Below, piece by piece: positions 1 through 8,605 of a stretch of DNA of 64,000 bases. The position numbers and the translations under genes are program-made. The notes under the pieces are model-generated. The model searched no databases. It was given only the letters and a program-made list of their open reading frames with translations, and had not been told where the DNA came from. The DNA lies in the NCBI RefSeq assembly GCF_900099805.1, contig NZ_FNDR01000013.1, forward strand, positions 117,466 through 181,465, in the 5' to 3' direction. Position 1 is the first letter of the stretch. The number at the start of each line of letters is the position of its first letter. The stretch is from Variovorax sp. OV700 (GTDB lineage Bacteria > Pseudomonadota > Gammaproteobacteria > Burkholderiales > Burkholderiaceae_C).

Positions 1-304
1 CGGCCAGCAGCGCGGCGCGCACCTTGGGCGCGAGCGGCTTGTCGTAGCGGTAGGCGTTGCTGTCGGTGCACTTTCCCGCGAGCCAGCAGCTGGTGCCGCG
101 CTCCAGCCGCGAATGGGTCTGGGCGCGCCGCTCCTCCGCGGTATAGAACGGGCCTTCGGGCATGGTGCAGGCGGGCAGGCCGGCGGAGATGCGGAAGAAC
201 GGATCTTCGAACCAGTTCTGCTTGACCTGCGCTGCCGCCTCCTGCGCCGTGGCGGCCTGCGCGGCCAGCAGAAGGGCGGGCATCAGCGCGGCCAAGCGGC
301 TCAC
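1..304 (-). CDS. Secreted protein of unknown function, 3' part cut by window edge
   Basis: A GTG start at 304 overlaps the stop of the upstream flavin reductase gene (shared GTGA), which suggests translational coupling; an in-frame ATG lies at 283. About 101 codons are visible before the window ends. The first ~17 residues form a short hydrophobic signal peptide ending ATAQE. The mature part contains paired cysteines (PACTMPEG, GTSCWLAGKC) and a region rich in charged residues (YRYDKPLAPKVRAALLA). From memory this resembles the N-terminal part of periplasmic BON-domain proteins of Burkholderiales, but the diagnostic domain would lie outside the window. Secretion is well supported; the function is not. 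Confidence 0.6.
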   Translation of the reverse strand, partial: MSRLAALMPALLLAAQAATAQEAAAQVKQNWFEDPFFRISAGLPACTMPEGPFYTAEERRAQTHSRLERGTSCWLAGKCTDSNAYRYDKPLAPKVRAALLA

Positions 305-810
305 AAGGGATGTTCCGTGTAGAAGCGCCCGCCATGGAACAGCAGCGGCGAGGCGCCCGCGTTGTGCGTGCAGCGCTCCACTTCGCCGACGAAGATCACG
401 TGGTCGCCTTCGTCGTAGCGGCTGCGGTTGAAGCACTCGAAGCTGGCCGCCGCACCCGCCAGCACAGGCGCGCCGCCCAGGCCCTCGGTAAAGGCAACGT
501 CGGCCCAGCGATCGATGTTCTTGGTGGCGAAGCGTTCGGCCAGCTGCTTCTGGTTGGCCGCAAGGATGTTGATGGCGTAGTGCGAGCCGGTGCTGAGCGC
601 CGCCATCGAGGCGGCCGCGCGCGCCAGGCTCCACAGCACCAGCGGCGGCTCGAGCGACACCGAGTTGAATGAATTGGCCGTCAGGCCGACCAGCACGCCC
701 TCGGCCGACCGCGCGGTGACGATGGTCACACCGGTGGCGAACATGCCGAGCGCGCTGCGGAATTCTTCGGTCGAGAAGGAAGGCGGTTGCGCCTGGGCGG
801 GAGCGTTCAC
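301..810 (-). CDS. Flavin reductase family protein
   Basis: A single flavin-reductase-like split-barrel domain of the HpaC type fills the protein (169 aa from the GTG at 810). Visible family features are GMFATGVTIVTA near the N-terminus, the GLTANSF segment that packs against the flavin, LEPPLVLWSL, and FECFNRSRYDEGDHVIF followed by VGEVE. Such proteins bind FMN or FAD and supply reduced flavin to a monooxygenase, or act as stand-alone reductases; no monooxygenase is next to it here, so the partner is unknown. The start is uncertain: a TTG at 861 would add a stretch resembling a signal peptide, but family members are cytoplasmic, so the shorter form is preferred. It ends in a GTGA overlap with the next gene. 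Confidence 0.75.
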   Translation of the reverse strand: MNAPAQAQPPSFSTEEFRSALGMFATGVTIVTARSAEGVLVGLTANSFNSVSLEPPLVLWSLARAAASMAALSTGSHYAINILAANQKQLAERFATKNIDRWADVAFTEGLGGAPVLAGAAASFECFNRSRYDEGDHVIFVGEVERCTHNAGASPLLFHGGRFYTEHPL

Positions 811-1056
811 GAGAAAAGCCAGAGAGAGTGCGCAGAATGACGCCGCTCTATTCTGGCCCAAGGCCGCAATGGCCGCCGCCCTCGCTTCGCGCGGCCTGTC
901 TGATCTTGCTGATGATTAGATTAATTGTCGCCAAGTCGTCGCCGATACAACCTGAAAAGTGTAGGGAAAGCTCTCATATTTCCTTCTTAACTTGACACTG
1001 ATAAGATTAAAACGCGCCCCGCGATCGACGGGAGCGATCCAGAAACAGGAGACGAC

Positions 1057-2049
1057 ATGCTCGGACGACAACTCTCTCGGCGTCTGCTTCGGTGGGCGCC
1101 GCTCGCCGCGCTGGCGCTCTTCGGCGCCGCGGCCTCGGCCGCCGGCGCCTACCCGGATCGGCCCATCCGACTGGTCGTTCCTTACACGGCGGGAGGCATC
1201 AGCGACGTGCTGGCGCGGACGCTGGCCGAGCGCATGCGCAAGGAGCTTGGCCAGCCCGTGATCGTGGACAACAAGCCCGGTGCCAACACCGCGCTGGGCG
1301 CGCGCCTGGTGGCCTCGGCCGAGCCCGACGGCTACACGGTGCTCTTTGCCACCGGCGCCACCGCGGTGCTCAACCCGCTGCTCTACCCCAAGCTGTCGTA
1401 CAACCCCGAGAAGGAGCTGCTGCCGGTGGCCCGCATCGCGGTCACGCCGATCGTGATGTTGGTGGGCAACAGCTCGCCGCACCGCACGCTGCGCGACTTC
1501 GTTGCCGACGCCAAGGCGAACCCGGGCAAGCTCAACTACGCATCCACGGGCACCGGCAGTTCGCTGCACCTGGCCGTCGAGCTGCTGCAAAACGCTACCG
1601 GCGTCTCGCTGGTGCATGTGCCCTACAACGGCAGCGCGCCGGCCCAGGCGGCATTGATGGCCGGCGACATCCAGTTCTTTGCCGATTCCACGGGCAGTGC
1701 CATGGGCCTGGTGCGCGGCGGCAAGCTGCGCCCGCTCGCGGTCACCACCCGCGAACGGCTGCCAGCCCTGCCCGATGTGCCGACGGTCGCGGAGAGCGGC
1801 TACCCGGACTACGAGGTCACCACCTGGTTCGGCCTCATGCTGCCGCGCAACGCCCCGCCGGACGTGGTGAACAAGCTGAACGCCTCGGTGGCGCAGGCGG
1901 TGGCCGATCGCAGCTTCCGCGACCAGTTCGAGGCGCTCGGCCTGGTGGTGCCGCCGGCGCTGACGCCGGCCGAGTTCAACGCCTACATCGGCCGCGAGCG
2001 GGAGCGCTGGGCGCCGCTGATCCGCGCCAAGCACATCGTCCTCGAGTAA
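1057..2049 (+). CDS. Bug-family periplasmic solute-binding protein (TctC type)
   Basis: This 330-aa protein has an N-terminal signal peptide (residues 1-30, cleavage near ASAAGAYP) followed by the Bug/TctC receptor fold. Recognisable blocks are YPDRPIRLVVPYTAGG, VDNKPGAN, LNYASTGTGSS, HVPYNGSAPA and LPDVPTVAESG. Bug receptors bind small carboxylates or other polar molecules in the periplasm; members with TctA/TctB partners drive tripartite tricarboxylate transport, but most in this bacterial group are orphans, and no tctAB is present here. The start is set by AGGAG seven bases upstream of ATG 1057. It is divergent from the flavin reductase, with ~250 bases between. The ligand cannot be read from sequence. 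Confidence 0.88.
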   Translation: MLGRQLSRRLLRWAPLAALALFGAAASAAGAYPDRPIRLVVPYTAGGISDVLARTLAERMRKELGQPVIVDNKPGANTALGARLVASAEPDGYTVLFATGATAVLNPLLYPKLSYNPEKELLPVARIAVTPIVMLVGNSSPHRTLRDFVADAKANPGKLNYASTGTGSSLHLAVELLQNATGVSLVHVPYNGSAPAQAALMAGDIQFFADSTGSAMGLVRGGKLRPLAVTTRERLPALPDVPTVAESGYPDYEVTTWFGLMLPRNAPPDVVNKLNASVAQAVADRSFRDQFEALGLVVPPALTPAEFNAYIGRERERWAPLIRAKHIVLE

Positions 2050-2177
2050 CTCTCACTGCCTCATCGGAAGCCATTGCATGTTCTTTCGCGCTGCACCGGG
2101 CAATCGGCCGGAGCCCGCGCAGCGCTTGCGCTCGATCTTCCGGAAGCGAGCCACGGGCTGGCCGAAGTAGCGCTGGG

Positions 2178-2888
2178 CTAGGTTGCCGCCGGCTGGTGGT
2201 CCAGCCCCGCGATGAAGATCGAGAACACGTCGTGCCCGATCTTCATCGGATCCTTGCCGACGATGTCCCAGGCGTTCTGGCGGTCGACCATCACGGTGGC
2301 CAGGCCGTGGCAGGCGGTCCATGCGGCCAGCGCCGCGGGCCGCACACGCGCCAGCGGTACGTTGCGGTGGCTCAGGTAGTCGCCCACGCAGGTCTCCAGG
2401 ATGCCGTAGGAGCGCGTGGCGGCTTGCTCAAGGTCGGGGAACTGCAGCTTCTGCGGAATGGCCGGGCCGTACATCAACTGGAACAGCGCGGGCCGCTCGA
2501 TCGAGAACTGCAGGTGCGCGAGCATCACGCTGAGCAGCCGTTCGCGCGGATCGCTGAGGCTGCGCAGCGCGCGGATGCGCTGCTCGAACATCATGCGGAA
2601 GCCCTGCGCGGCAATGGCCGCGAGATAGCCCGACTTGCCTTCGAAGTGATGCAGCGGCGCGGTCTGCGACACGCCGACGTCGCGCGCCGCCTGGCGCAAG
2701 CTCAGCGCGGCCAGCCCCTGCGCATCGAGGATCTCGATCCCGCGCATCACCAGCGCGTCGCGCAGGTTGCCGTGATGGTAGGTGGAGCGCTTCGCCTCAG
2801 CATCGGGCACCGGTGCATCGGCGCCGGTTGCCGCCGGAACGGTGCGCGATCCGGCATGCGACCTGGAGGCGGAGGAGCTTTTCTTCAT
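2178..2888 (-). CDS. TetR/AcrR-family transcriptional regulator
   Basis: A 236-aa regulator. A charged, low-complexity leader (residues 1-35) precedes a TetR N-terminal DNA-binding domain: HHGNLRDALV, ILDAQGLAALSLRQAA and the helix-turn-helix RDVGVSQTAPLHHFEGKSGY at about residues 50-90. The C-terminal ligand domain contains RPALFQLMYGP and AWTACHGLATVMVDR, a pattern common in TetR proteins with a WHG-type C-terminal domain. It lies tail-to-tail with the Bug gene and just downstream of the membrane protein gene at 2930-4192, on the same strand. No target can be assigned from position alone. Confidence 0.85.
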   Translation of the reverse strand: MKKSSSASRSHAGSRTVPAATGADAPVPDAEAKRSTYHHGNLRDALVMRGIEILDAQGLAALSLRQAARDVGVSQTAPLHHFEGKSGYLAAIAAQGFRMMFEQRIRALRSLSDPRERLLSVMLAHLQFSIERPALFQLMYGPAIPQKLQFPDLEQAATRSYGILETCVGDYLSHRNVPLARVRPAALAAWTACHGLATVMVDRQNAWDIVGKDPMKIGHDVFSIFIAGLDHQPAAT

Positions 2889-2929
2889 AAGCCTCTGAGC
2901 TTAAACCGGCGGCTCGCGCGCGGCGCCGC

Positions 2930-4192
2930 TCAGCCGAAGAACCAGTAGCAGACCGCGATCGCCGCCACCACGCCCGCCAGTTCGGCAGCCAGTGCGCAGG
3001 CCACCGCATGCCGCGCGCGCTGGATGCCGACCGCGCCGAAGTAAACGGCCAGCACGTAGAAAGTGGTTTCGGTGCTGCCCTGGATGGTGGCGGCCACCAG
3101 CGCGGGGAAGCTGTCCACGCCTTGGGTCTTCATGGTCTCGATCAGCATGGCACGCGCCGCGCTGCCCGAGAACGGCTTGACCAGCGCGGTCGGCATCGCG
3201 TCGACAAAACGCGAATCCCAGCCGCCCATGTCGACCAGCCAGCGCAGCCCGCCGAGCACGAAGTCGAGCGCGCCCGAGGCACGCAGCACGCCCACCGCGC
3301 ACAGCATGGCGACGAGATAGGGCAGCAGGTTCTTCGCAATGTCGAAGCCTTCCTTCGCGCCCTCGATGAAGCATTCGTAGACCTTGATGCGCCGGATCGC
3401 ACCGGCCAGCAGGAACACGATGATCACGCCGAACAACGCCAGGTTGCCCATGAGCGAGGAGAGCGATGCAATCGCCGCCGCGGACAAGGTGCCCAGGAGC
3501 GCCATGAAGCCGCCCAGCAGCAGCGCGCCCGGCACCAGGTAAGCCAGCACCACGGGGTCCCACAGCCGCAGGCGCTGCGCCACGGCCACCGAGAGCAGGC
3601 CGACCAGCGTCGATGCGCTGGTGGCCAGCAGGATCGGCAAAAACACCATCGTCGGATCGCTCGCGCCCTGCTGCGCGCGGTACATGAAGATGGTCACGGG
3701 CAACAGCGTGAGCGACGAGGCGTTGAGCACCAGGAACAGGATCTGCGCGTTGGTGGCGGTGACCGGGTCGGGGTTCAGCCGCTGCAGCTCGCGCATGGCC
3801 TTGAGGCCGATGGGCGTGGCCGCGTTGTCGAGCCCGAGCGCATTGGCCGCGAAGTTCATCGTGATGAGGCCCAGCGCCGGATGGCCCGCCGGCACGCCCG
3901 GCATGAGCCGCCTGAAGAGCGGGCCGAGCAGCCGCGCGAGCCAGCCGACCAGCCCCGCCGCCTCTGCGATGCGCAGGAAGCCGAGCCACAGCGTGAGCGT
4001 GCCGAAGAGCAGCACCATCACCTCGACCGCGAGCCGCGCCATGGCAAAGAGGCTCTCGACGATGGCCGCAAAGACGGCCGGATCGCCGCCCACGAGCCAG
4101 CGCCCGAGCGCGGCCAGCATCGCCATTCCGAAGAAACCCAGCCACAAGCCGTTGAGCACGCGTGTTCTTTCCCTTTTTGTGAGCGCGATCAT
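2930..4192 (-). CDS. Nucleoside-recognition (SpmA-SpmB fusion) membrane protein
   Basis: A 420-aa polytopic membrane protein made of two Gate/nucleoside-recognition domains in tandem. The first half (residues ~45-200) corresponds to SpmA, with LITMNFAANALGLDNAATPI, the second half (~240-400) to SpmB, with LVKPFSGSAARAML and TIQGSTETTFYVLAVYFG, two hallmark motifs. In Bacillus these are two spore-maturation genes; in non-spore-formers a fused version is common and its role is unknown, presumably membrane transport. The start at ATG 4192 gives a normal charged N-terminus (MIALTKRERTRVLNG) and leaves 39 bases to the divergent phospholipase gene, so both promoters must share that gap or overlap the neighbouring coding region. 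Confidence 0.85.
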   Translation of the reverse strand: MIALTKRERTRVLNGLWLGFFGMAMLAALGRWLVGGDPAVFAAIVESLFAMARLAVEVMVLLFGTLTLWLGFLRIAEAAGLVGWLARLLGPLFRRLMPGVPAGHPALGLITMNFAANALGLDNAATPIGLKAMRELQRLNPDPVTATNAQILFLVLNASSLTLLPVTIFMYRAQQGASDPTMVFLPILLATSASTLVGLLSVAVAQRLRLWDPVVLAYLVPGALLLGGFMALLGTLSAAAIASLSSLMGNLALFGVIIVFLLAGAIRRIKVYECFIEGAKEGFDIAKNLLPYLVAMLCAVGVLRASGALDFVLGGLRWLVDMGGWDSRFVDAMPTALVKPFSGSAARAMLIETMKTQGVDSFPALVAATIQGSTETTFYVLAVYFGAVGIQRARHAVACALAAELAGVVAAIAVCYWFFG

Positions 4193-4231
4193 AGGGCTAC
4201 GCCCGCACCTGCTTCGGGCTACAGTGCGGCC

Positions 4232-5815
4232 ATGACAGCCTCTCCACTGATCCGCAGGCTCGCGGCCCTGGTGTGGGCCGCCGTGGCCTGTGCGTGGCTC
4301 GCGGGCTGTGCGGGCCTCCCGCCGCCGCAACCGCGTGCGCCGACTGCGGCTATCACGGACGTGGCCGGCACCGCGCTCGGCCAGTTGGTGCGGCCGGGCC
4401 CGCCCGATGAAGCCGCATCGCGGTCGGGCTTTCGGTTGCTGCCCGAAGCGGCCTTCGCTTTCGACGCTCGCATCTCGCTCGCGCGGCACGCGGAGAAGTC
4501 GCTCGACGTGCAGTACTACCTGATCCAGAACGACGACGTCGGTCTGCTGTTGCTGCGCGAACTGCGCGACGCGGCGGCACGCGGCGTGCGGGTGCGCCTG
4601 CTCGTGGACGACCTCTACACGGCCGGGGAGGACGAGCTGTTCGCCACGTTCTCGGCGTTTCCGAATGTCGAGGTGCGGCTGTTCAATCCGCTGCCTTCGC
4701 GGGCCGATTCGCTCGCGCTGCGGCTCCTGTTCTCGGTCGCCGATTTCGGCCGCATCAACCACCGCATGCACAACAAGCTGCTGGTGGCCGACAACAGCTT
4801 TGCCGTCTCGGGCGGCCGCAACATCGCCAACGAATACTTCATGCGCGGTACGGCGGCCAATTTCATCGACATGGACGTGCTCTCCAGCGGGCCTGTGGTG
4901 CGCCAGATGTCCGAAGGCTTCGACCGCTATTGGAACAGCGAGCATGCGTGGCCCATCGAACGTATCGCGCCCCTGCGCATGACGGTGGAAGAGGCGCAGA
5001 AGCGCTTCGATGCCATCGCCAGCACGGCGCAGCCCGACGTGCCGATTCGTCAGCGCGACGTGATGGACAAGTCGCCGGTGGGCGAGCAGCTCACCACCGG
5101 CAAGGTCGATCTACGCTGGGCGCCGTTCACGCTGTTCGTGGACGACCCCGCAAAGATCACGCGCGCGCCCGGTGCGGCCTATGCGGGCAGCGTGAACGAG
5201 GGTGCGCTGGCCGTCATCAATTCGGGCAAGCGCGAAGTCAAGATCGCCTCGCCGTACTTCATTCCCGGCCCGCCCGGCATGGCCATGATGAAGGCGGCCA
5301 TCGAGCGCGGCGGGCGCATCACCGTGGTGACCAACTCGCTGGGCGCCACCGACGAGCCGCTGGCCTATGCGGGCTACGAACGCTATCGGGCCGACATGCT
5401 GAAGATCGGCGTCACCATCTACGAGATCGCGCCGATGCTCACCAAGCGCTCGGGGCACTTCGGCGACTTCGGGCAGTCGATCAGCCGCCTGCACGCCAAG
5501 ATCGCGGTGATCGACGACGAGCGCTTCTTCATCGGCTCGATGAACCTTGATCGCCGCTCCGCCGCGGTCAACACCGAGATGGGCCTCGTGATCGACAGCC
5601 CTGAACTGGTGGCCGACTATGAAAAGCTCCTGAGCGGAGCGCGCGTGAGCCTGGGCTACCGGCTGCGGCTCGCACCCAATGGCCGCCGCGTGCAATGGCT
5701 GGAGTACGACGACGCGGGCGGCGACATCGTCCACGAGGATGAGCCCGGCGAGTTTCTCTGGCTGCGCTTCAAGAACTGGCTGCTGCTGCCGATCGTGGGC
5801 GAAGACCTGCTCTAG
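4232..5815 (+). CDS. Phospholipase D-family lipoprotein (cardiolipin synthase-like)
   Basis: A 527-aa protein with a lipoprotein signal peptide; the lipobox LAGC puts the acylated cysteine at residue 26. Two phospholipase D domains follow, each with the HxKx4D catalytic motif: HNKLLVAD with a downstream SGGRN, and HAKIAVID with IGSMNLD. The DVQYYLIQNDDVGLLLL stretch before the first motif is typical of the bacterial ClsC/YmdC-like branch, which joins phosphatidyl groups to make cardiolipin, but lipoprotein members may instead be periplasmic phosphodiesterases. The ATG at 4232 is chosen because it begins the signal peptide; the open frame continues further upstream only as an antisense artefact of the neighbouring gene. 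Confidence 0.85.
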   Translation: MTASPLIRRLAALVWAAVACAWLAGCAGLPPPQPRAPTAAITDVAGTALGQLVRPGPPDEAASRSGFRLLPEAAFAFDARISLARHAEKSLDVQYYLIQNDDVGLLLLRELRDAAARGVRVRLLVDDLYTAGEDELFATFSAFPNVEVRLFNPLPSRADSLALRLLFSVADFGRINHRMHNKLLVADNSFAVSGGRNIANEYFMRGTAANFIDMDVLSSGPVVRQMSEGFDRYWNSEHAWPIERIAPLRMTVEEAQKRFDAIASTAQPDVPIRQRDVMDKSPVGEQLTTGKVDLRWAPFTLFVDDPAKITRAPGAAYAGSVNEGALAVINSGKREVKIASPYFIPGPPGMAMMKAAIERGGRITVVTNSLGATDEPLAYAGYERYRADMLKIGVTIYEIAPMLTKRSGHFGDFGQSISRLHAKIAVIDDERFFIGSMNLDRRSAAVNTEMGLVIDSPELVADYEKLLSGARVSLGYRLRLAPNGRRVQWLEYDDAGGDIVHEDEPGEFLWLRFKNWLLLPIVGEDLL

Positions 5816-5823
5816 CCACGACG

Positions 5824-6630
5824 TCAGGGCACTTCGATCAGCAGGTTCGGGCGGAAGCCTTCCTGTTCGCCCTTGCCCTTGTAGCCGAGCGGGTTGGCCA
5901 CCACGCGGCAGCCGTCCTTCACGTAGTCGAAGGGGCAGTGCAGGTGGCCGTGCAGCCACAGCCGGGCGCCGGGCAGAAGCGCATCGAGCGCATTGCAGAA
6001 ACCGGCCGTGCCCGGCGTGAGTCCGTAGCGCGGATCGGCACTGGCCAGGCTGGGCGCGAAATGCGTGATGGCCACCGTGGTGCCGTCGAACGGCTCGGCC
6101 AGCGCCGCTTCGAGCCAGGCCTGGCACTCCAAGCCTTGCTCACGCATGGCACCCGCCATGAACGGCTGGCCATGGCGCACCGTGGCGGCTTTTTCCAGAT
6201 AGAAGTCGGCCGCCCGCATGGCCTTGCCTCGTTTCTTGAGCGCGTCCGCCAGGCCGTCGGTGGGCGTCACCAGCGCATCGAAGTCGGCCCAAAGGGTGGT
6301 GCCGATGAAGCGGATGCCCTCGATGACCGCTGTTTCCCGCTCGAGCCAGAGGATGTCGAGTTCCTTGCAGAGCGCGCGCAGGCGCTCATGGGTCAGGTCG
6401 AAATCGGCGTTGTCGTATTCGTGGTTGCCCGGCACGTACATCACCGGCACGGGCCAGCCATTGCGGGGCGAGAAGCGGCCCAGCCCGAAGTCGGTATCGG
6501 TCAGGCGGGAGCCCTGCTGGTAAGAGCCGATATCGCCCGCCAGCACCAGCATGTCGGCGCCGGGCGCGGGCTCGGCGTGGAACCGCGGATGGGACTCCAG
6601 GTGCAGATCGGAGAGCAGTTGCAGCTTCAT
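5824..6630 (-). CDS. Calcineurin-like metallophosphoesterase
   Basis: A 268-aa cytoplasmic protein with all five metal-binding blocks of the calcineurin-like phosphoesterase family in order: DLHLESH (residues 8-14), LAGDIGS, VPGNHEY, ITHFAPS and GHLHCPFDY. These ligands bind two metal ions and cleave phosphate mono- or diesters. The compact size and the short insertions resemble uncharacterised YfcE/Icc-like proteins in Burkholderiales; the substrate is unknown. It converges with the phospholipase gene, with only eight bases between the two stops. Confidence 0.85.
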   Translation of the reverse strand: MKLQLLSDLHLESHPRFHAEPAPGADMLVLAGDIGSYQQGSRLTDTDFGLGRFSPRNGWPVPVMYVPGNHEYDNADFDLTHERLRALCKELDILWLERETAVIEGIRFIGTTLWADFDALVTPTDGLADALKKRGKAMRAADFYLEKAATVRHGQPFMAGAMREQGLECQAWLEAALAEPFDGTTVAITHFAPSLASADPRYGLTPGTAGFCNALDALLPGARLWLHGHLHCPFDYVKDGCRVVANPLGYKGKGEQEGFRPNLLIEVP

Positions 6631-6691
6631 CGCAGGTCAGTCTAGAGGAATCAGCCCATGCATAAAGCGCATGAGGTGGGGCTTTCAATAT

Positions 6692-6706
6692 TAGGGATAA
6701 CCCCTA
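6692..6706. promoter_or_regulatory. TAGGG-N5-CCCTA inverted repeat, candidate operator
   Basis: A perfect 5-bp inverted repeat TAGGG-ATAAC-CCCTA lies 48 bases before the ATG of the small gene at 6755. The same arms occur at 7966-7979 before another small gene. In both, the CCCTA arm runs into a possible -10 hexamer (TATTCT here). Seen in sequence; regulatory function is an inference. Confidence 0.45.
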
Positions 6707-6754
6707 TTCTTAGGACATCAACCACTCCAGCGCAGCCAAAAGCAGCGCACTGTC

Positions 6755-6928
6755 ATGTTCAGCCTCATTGCCCAAGTGGCCCGTTTCTTCCGTTCTTCCA
6801 ATGACAGCAACCCGGCGAGCCACGCCGCGACGCTGATGGAAACCGCCGACGTCCGTGCCGGCCTCGACGCCCGTCACGCGCAGGAACTGCGCGTTGCGGC
6901 CTCTGCCTACCTGTCCGTCGTTCGCTAA
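6755..6928 (+). CDS. Small protein of unknown function (57 aa)
   Basis: A short reading frame, ATG 6755 to TAA 6926-6928, beginning MFSLIAQVARFFRSS and ending AASAYLSVVR. It is predicted as an amphipathic, mostly helical protein with no signal peptide and no known motif. Support for it being real: it has a regular high-GC codon pattern, fills the gap between two divergent/convergent neighbours without overlap, and is preceded by an inverted repeat that recurs before the small gene at 8027. No clear Shine-Dalgarno sequence is seen. I do not recognise the family. Confidence 0.6.
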   Translation: MFSLIAQVARFFRSSNDSNPASHAATLMETADVRAGLDARHAQELRVAASAYLSVVR

Positions 6929-6938
6929 AGAGCCCCGG

Positions 6939-7919
6939 TCAGCCGGGCACCTTCTGCCCGAGCACCGAGTCCGCGAACGCCGCCGCGGCCGAACGCAGCA
7001 GCGACGTGCGCAGCCATTCGTGCGCGTGCCCATGCTGCGCGCGGCGATGCCAGATGGCGTCGACGTGCACCATCGGCTGGTCGAAGGGCAAATCGCGCAG
7101 CACCAGCTGGTCGTCAATGCCGGTCACGGTGACGAAATGGCGCGGCAGCACCGTCAGCAGGTCTGAATTCGCGACCACCCGGCCCGCCGTGAAGAACTGG
7201 TTCACGGTCACGACGATGCGCCGTTCGCGTCCCAAGGCGCCCAACGTCTGGTCGATAAAGCCGTACGGACGCCCCGAAAAACTCACGAGCAGGTGCCGGG
7301 CCGCGCAGTAGTCGTCCAGCGTGAGCGGCGCCCCCGCGAGCGGGTGTCCGCGCCGCATCACGCAGACATACTGGCCCAGATAGAGCCGCTGTGTCTCGAA
7401 CGCCACCCCCACGCCCGATTGCCCGCGCGCCGCCAGGCTGGCAATCACGGCCGGAAAGTAGCCGATCGCCATGTCGACTTCTTCCTGCTCCAGCATCCGC
7501 CGCGGATCGCGAGTGGTCAGCGGCAGAACGCGCAGCGAGATAGCGGGCGCTTCCTTCTCCACGATTTGCACCAGCCCCGGAATGAGCTCGGCGGCCGTGG
7601 CGTCGGCCATGGCCAAGAGAAAGGTGGTGTCGGCCGTCGAGGCATCGAACTCGCCCGGCGCGAGCGTGTGCTGCAGCTGCCGCAGCGCATCGCGCACGGT
7701 GGGCCAGAGCGCCAGCGCGCGCGGGGTGGGCTCGACGCCCGCGCCCGAGCGGCTCACCAGCTCGTCGCCAAGCACTTCGCGCAGGCGGCGCAGCGCGTTG
7801 CTCACCGCGGGCTGCGTGATCGACAGGTTGCGCGCGGCGCGCGTGAGGTTGCGCTCCGCCATCACCTCGTCGAAGACGCGGAGCAGGTTGAGGTCGAAGG
7901 TGCGGAAGTTGACGTCCAT
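6939..7919 (-). CDS. LysR-family transcriptional regulator
   Basis: A 326-aa LysR regulator. The N-terminal winged helix-turn-helix (residues 5-65) reads FDLNLLRVFDEVM, NLTRAARNLSITQPAVSNAL and RLREVLGDELVSR; it is of the NodD/LinR-like branch that starts with DLNLL. The effector domain (residues ~95-300) has the LysR substrate-binding fold with two lobes (FLLAMADATAAELIPGL; YVCVMRRGHPLAG). The gene lies between two small plus-strand genes, each with a TAGGG inverted repeat upstream, and it diverges from the one at 8027. LysR proteins usually control a divergent neighbour, so that gene is the first candidate target. Confidence 0.9.
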   Translation of the reverse strand: MDVNFRTFDLNLLRVFDEVMAERNLTRAARNLSITQPAVSNALRRLREVLGDELVSRSGAGVEPTPRALALWPTVRDALRQLQHTLAPGEFDASTADTTFLLAMADATAAELIPGLVQIVEKEAPAISLRVLPLTTRDPRRMLEQEEVDMAIGYFPAVIASLAARGQSGVGVAFETQRLYLGQYVCVMRRGHPLAGAPLTLDDYCAARHLLVSFSGRPYGFIDQTLGALGRERRIVVTVNQFFTAGRVVANSDLLTVLPRHFVTVTGIDDQLVLRDLPFDQPMVHVDAIWHRRAQHGHAHEWLRTSLLRSAAAAFADSVLGQKVPG

Positions 7920-7965
7920 CAGTGATGTGAATGATAAACATCAGAAAGATAAAGTGGATAAACAC

Positions 7966-7979
7966 TAGGGCAAACCCTA
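7966..7979. promoter_or_regulatory. TAGGG-N4-CCCTA inverted repeat, candidate operator
   Basis: TAGGG-CAAA-CCCTA sits in the 107-base gap between the LysR gene and the divergent gene at 8027. It overlaps the start of TAATAT (7978-7983), a good -10 candidate with TGGATA at 7955-7960 as a weak -35 at 17-base spacing. It is the second copy of the motif at 6692-6706. Operator function is inferred. Confidence 0.45.
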
Positions 7980-8026
7980 ATATCTCTACATCGGCACTCA
8001 GCCATTCATCCCCGGAGGGATTCATC

Positions 8027-8575
8027 ATGACCAGCTTTGTCCACGTAGACCAACCCACTGTGCACCCCGGCGTCCATCGCGCCGAAGTGCTGTTCGGCCA
8101 GATCCAGGCCGCCCGCGCCGGCGCGAACGGTTCGCGTCCGCTGATTGTCTTGCTGATCGTCGCCGTGGCTTCCGCGGTGCTGGTGGTGGCCGACACGCTC
8201 GTTTCCAACTGGGACGAAGGCGCTCTGCTCGCCGCCTGGGCCGTGCTCTGCGGCGCCGCTTTCGGCATCGCCGCGCTGTTCGCCGGCTCGCTGCGCAATG
8301 CGGCTGCCAAGGTTGCCGGTGTGTTGAGCGCCGCCGCCCAGCGCCGCGCCGCCGACCGCGCCGACGAGCGCTTTCTGGCCACCGCGCACAGCGACCCGCG
8401 CGTGATGCAGGAACTGCAAGCCGCCGTCTGGCGCCAGCAGTCGGAAGGCACGGCTTCCATTGACACGGTTGCCAAGGTCGACGCGCTGGCCCGCCAGGCC
8501 GCACGTGCCAACGACGCCCGCATGCCGACGCTCTACGAAGCCATGCGCCGCATGAACAGCTCGCGCTACTACTGA
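8027..8575 (+). CDS. Membrane protein of unknown function (182 aa)
   Basis: The start at ATG 8027 follows GGAGGG with good spacing; the frame is open further upstream but without a ribosome binding site. Two hydrophobic helices are visible, at about residues 38-58 (PLIVLLIVAVASAVLVV) and 68-88 (LLAAWAVLCGAAFGIAALFA), joined by a short acidic loop, so this is a hairpin membrane protein with a long soluble tail. The tail is helical and rich in Ala, Arg and Gln and ends MRRMNSSRYY. No enzyme motif is seen. The gene is followed by a strong hairpin terminator and preceded by the TAGGG repeat shared with the small gene at 6755. I do not recognise the family. Confidence 0.75.
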   Translation: MTSFVHVDQPTVHPGVHRAEVLFGQIQAARAGANGSRPLIVLLIVAVASAVLVVADTLVSNWDEGALLAAWAVLCGAAFGIAALFAGSLRNAAAKVAGVLSAAAQRRAADRADERFLATAHSDPRVMQELQAAVWRQQSEGTASIDTVAKVDALARQAARANDARMPTLYEAMRRMNSSRYY

Positions 8576-8605
8576 TCGACTGATCGATCCTTCAGCCGAG
8601 TCATG

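Noticed and set aside
811..861. Longer flavin reductase with an apparent signal peptide from TTG 861
   Set aside because: The family is cytoplasmic, TTG has no ribosome-binding site, and the extra residues are not needed for the fold; kept only as an alternative start.
2053..2322. Minus-strand open frame downstream of the Bug gene
   Set aside because: It overlaps the end of the TetR gene in another frame, is Arg/Gly-rich and shows no domain; the 128-base gap itself shows nothing.
3008..4231. Plus-strand open frame continuing upstream of the phospholipase D gene
   Set aside because: It is Arg/Gln/His-rich antisense of the membrane protein gene; the phospholipase gene has its own start with a lipoprotein signal at 4232.
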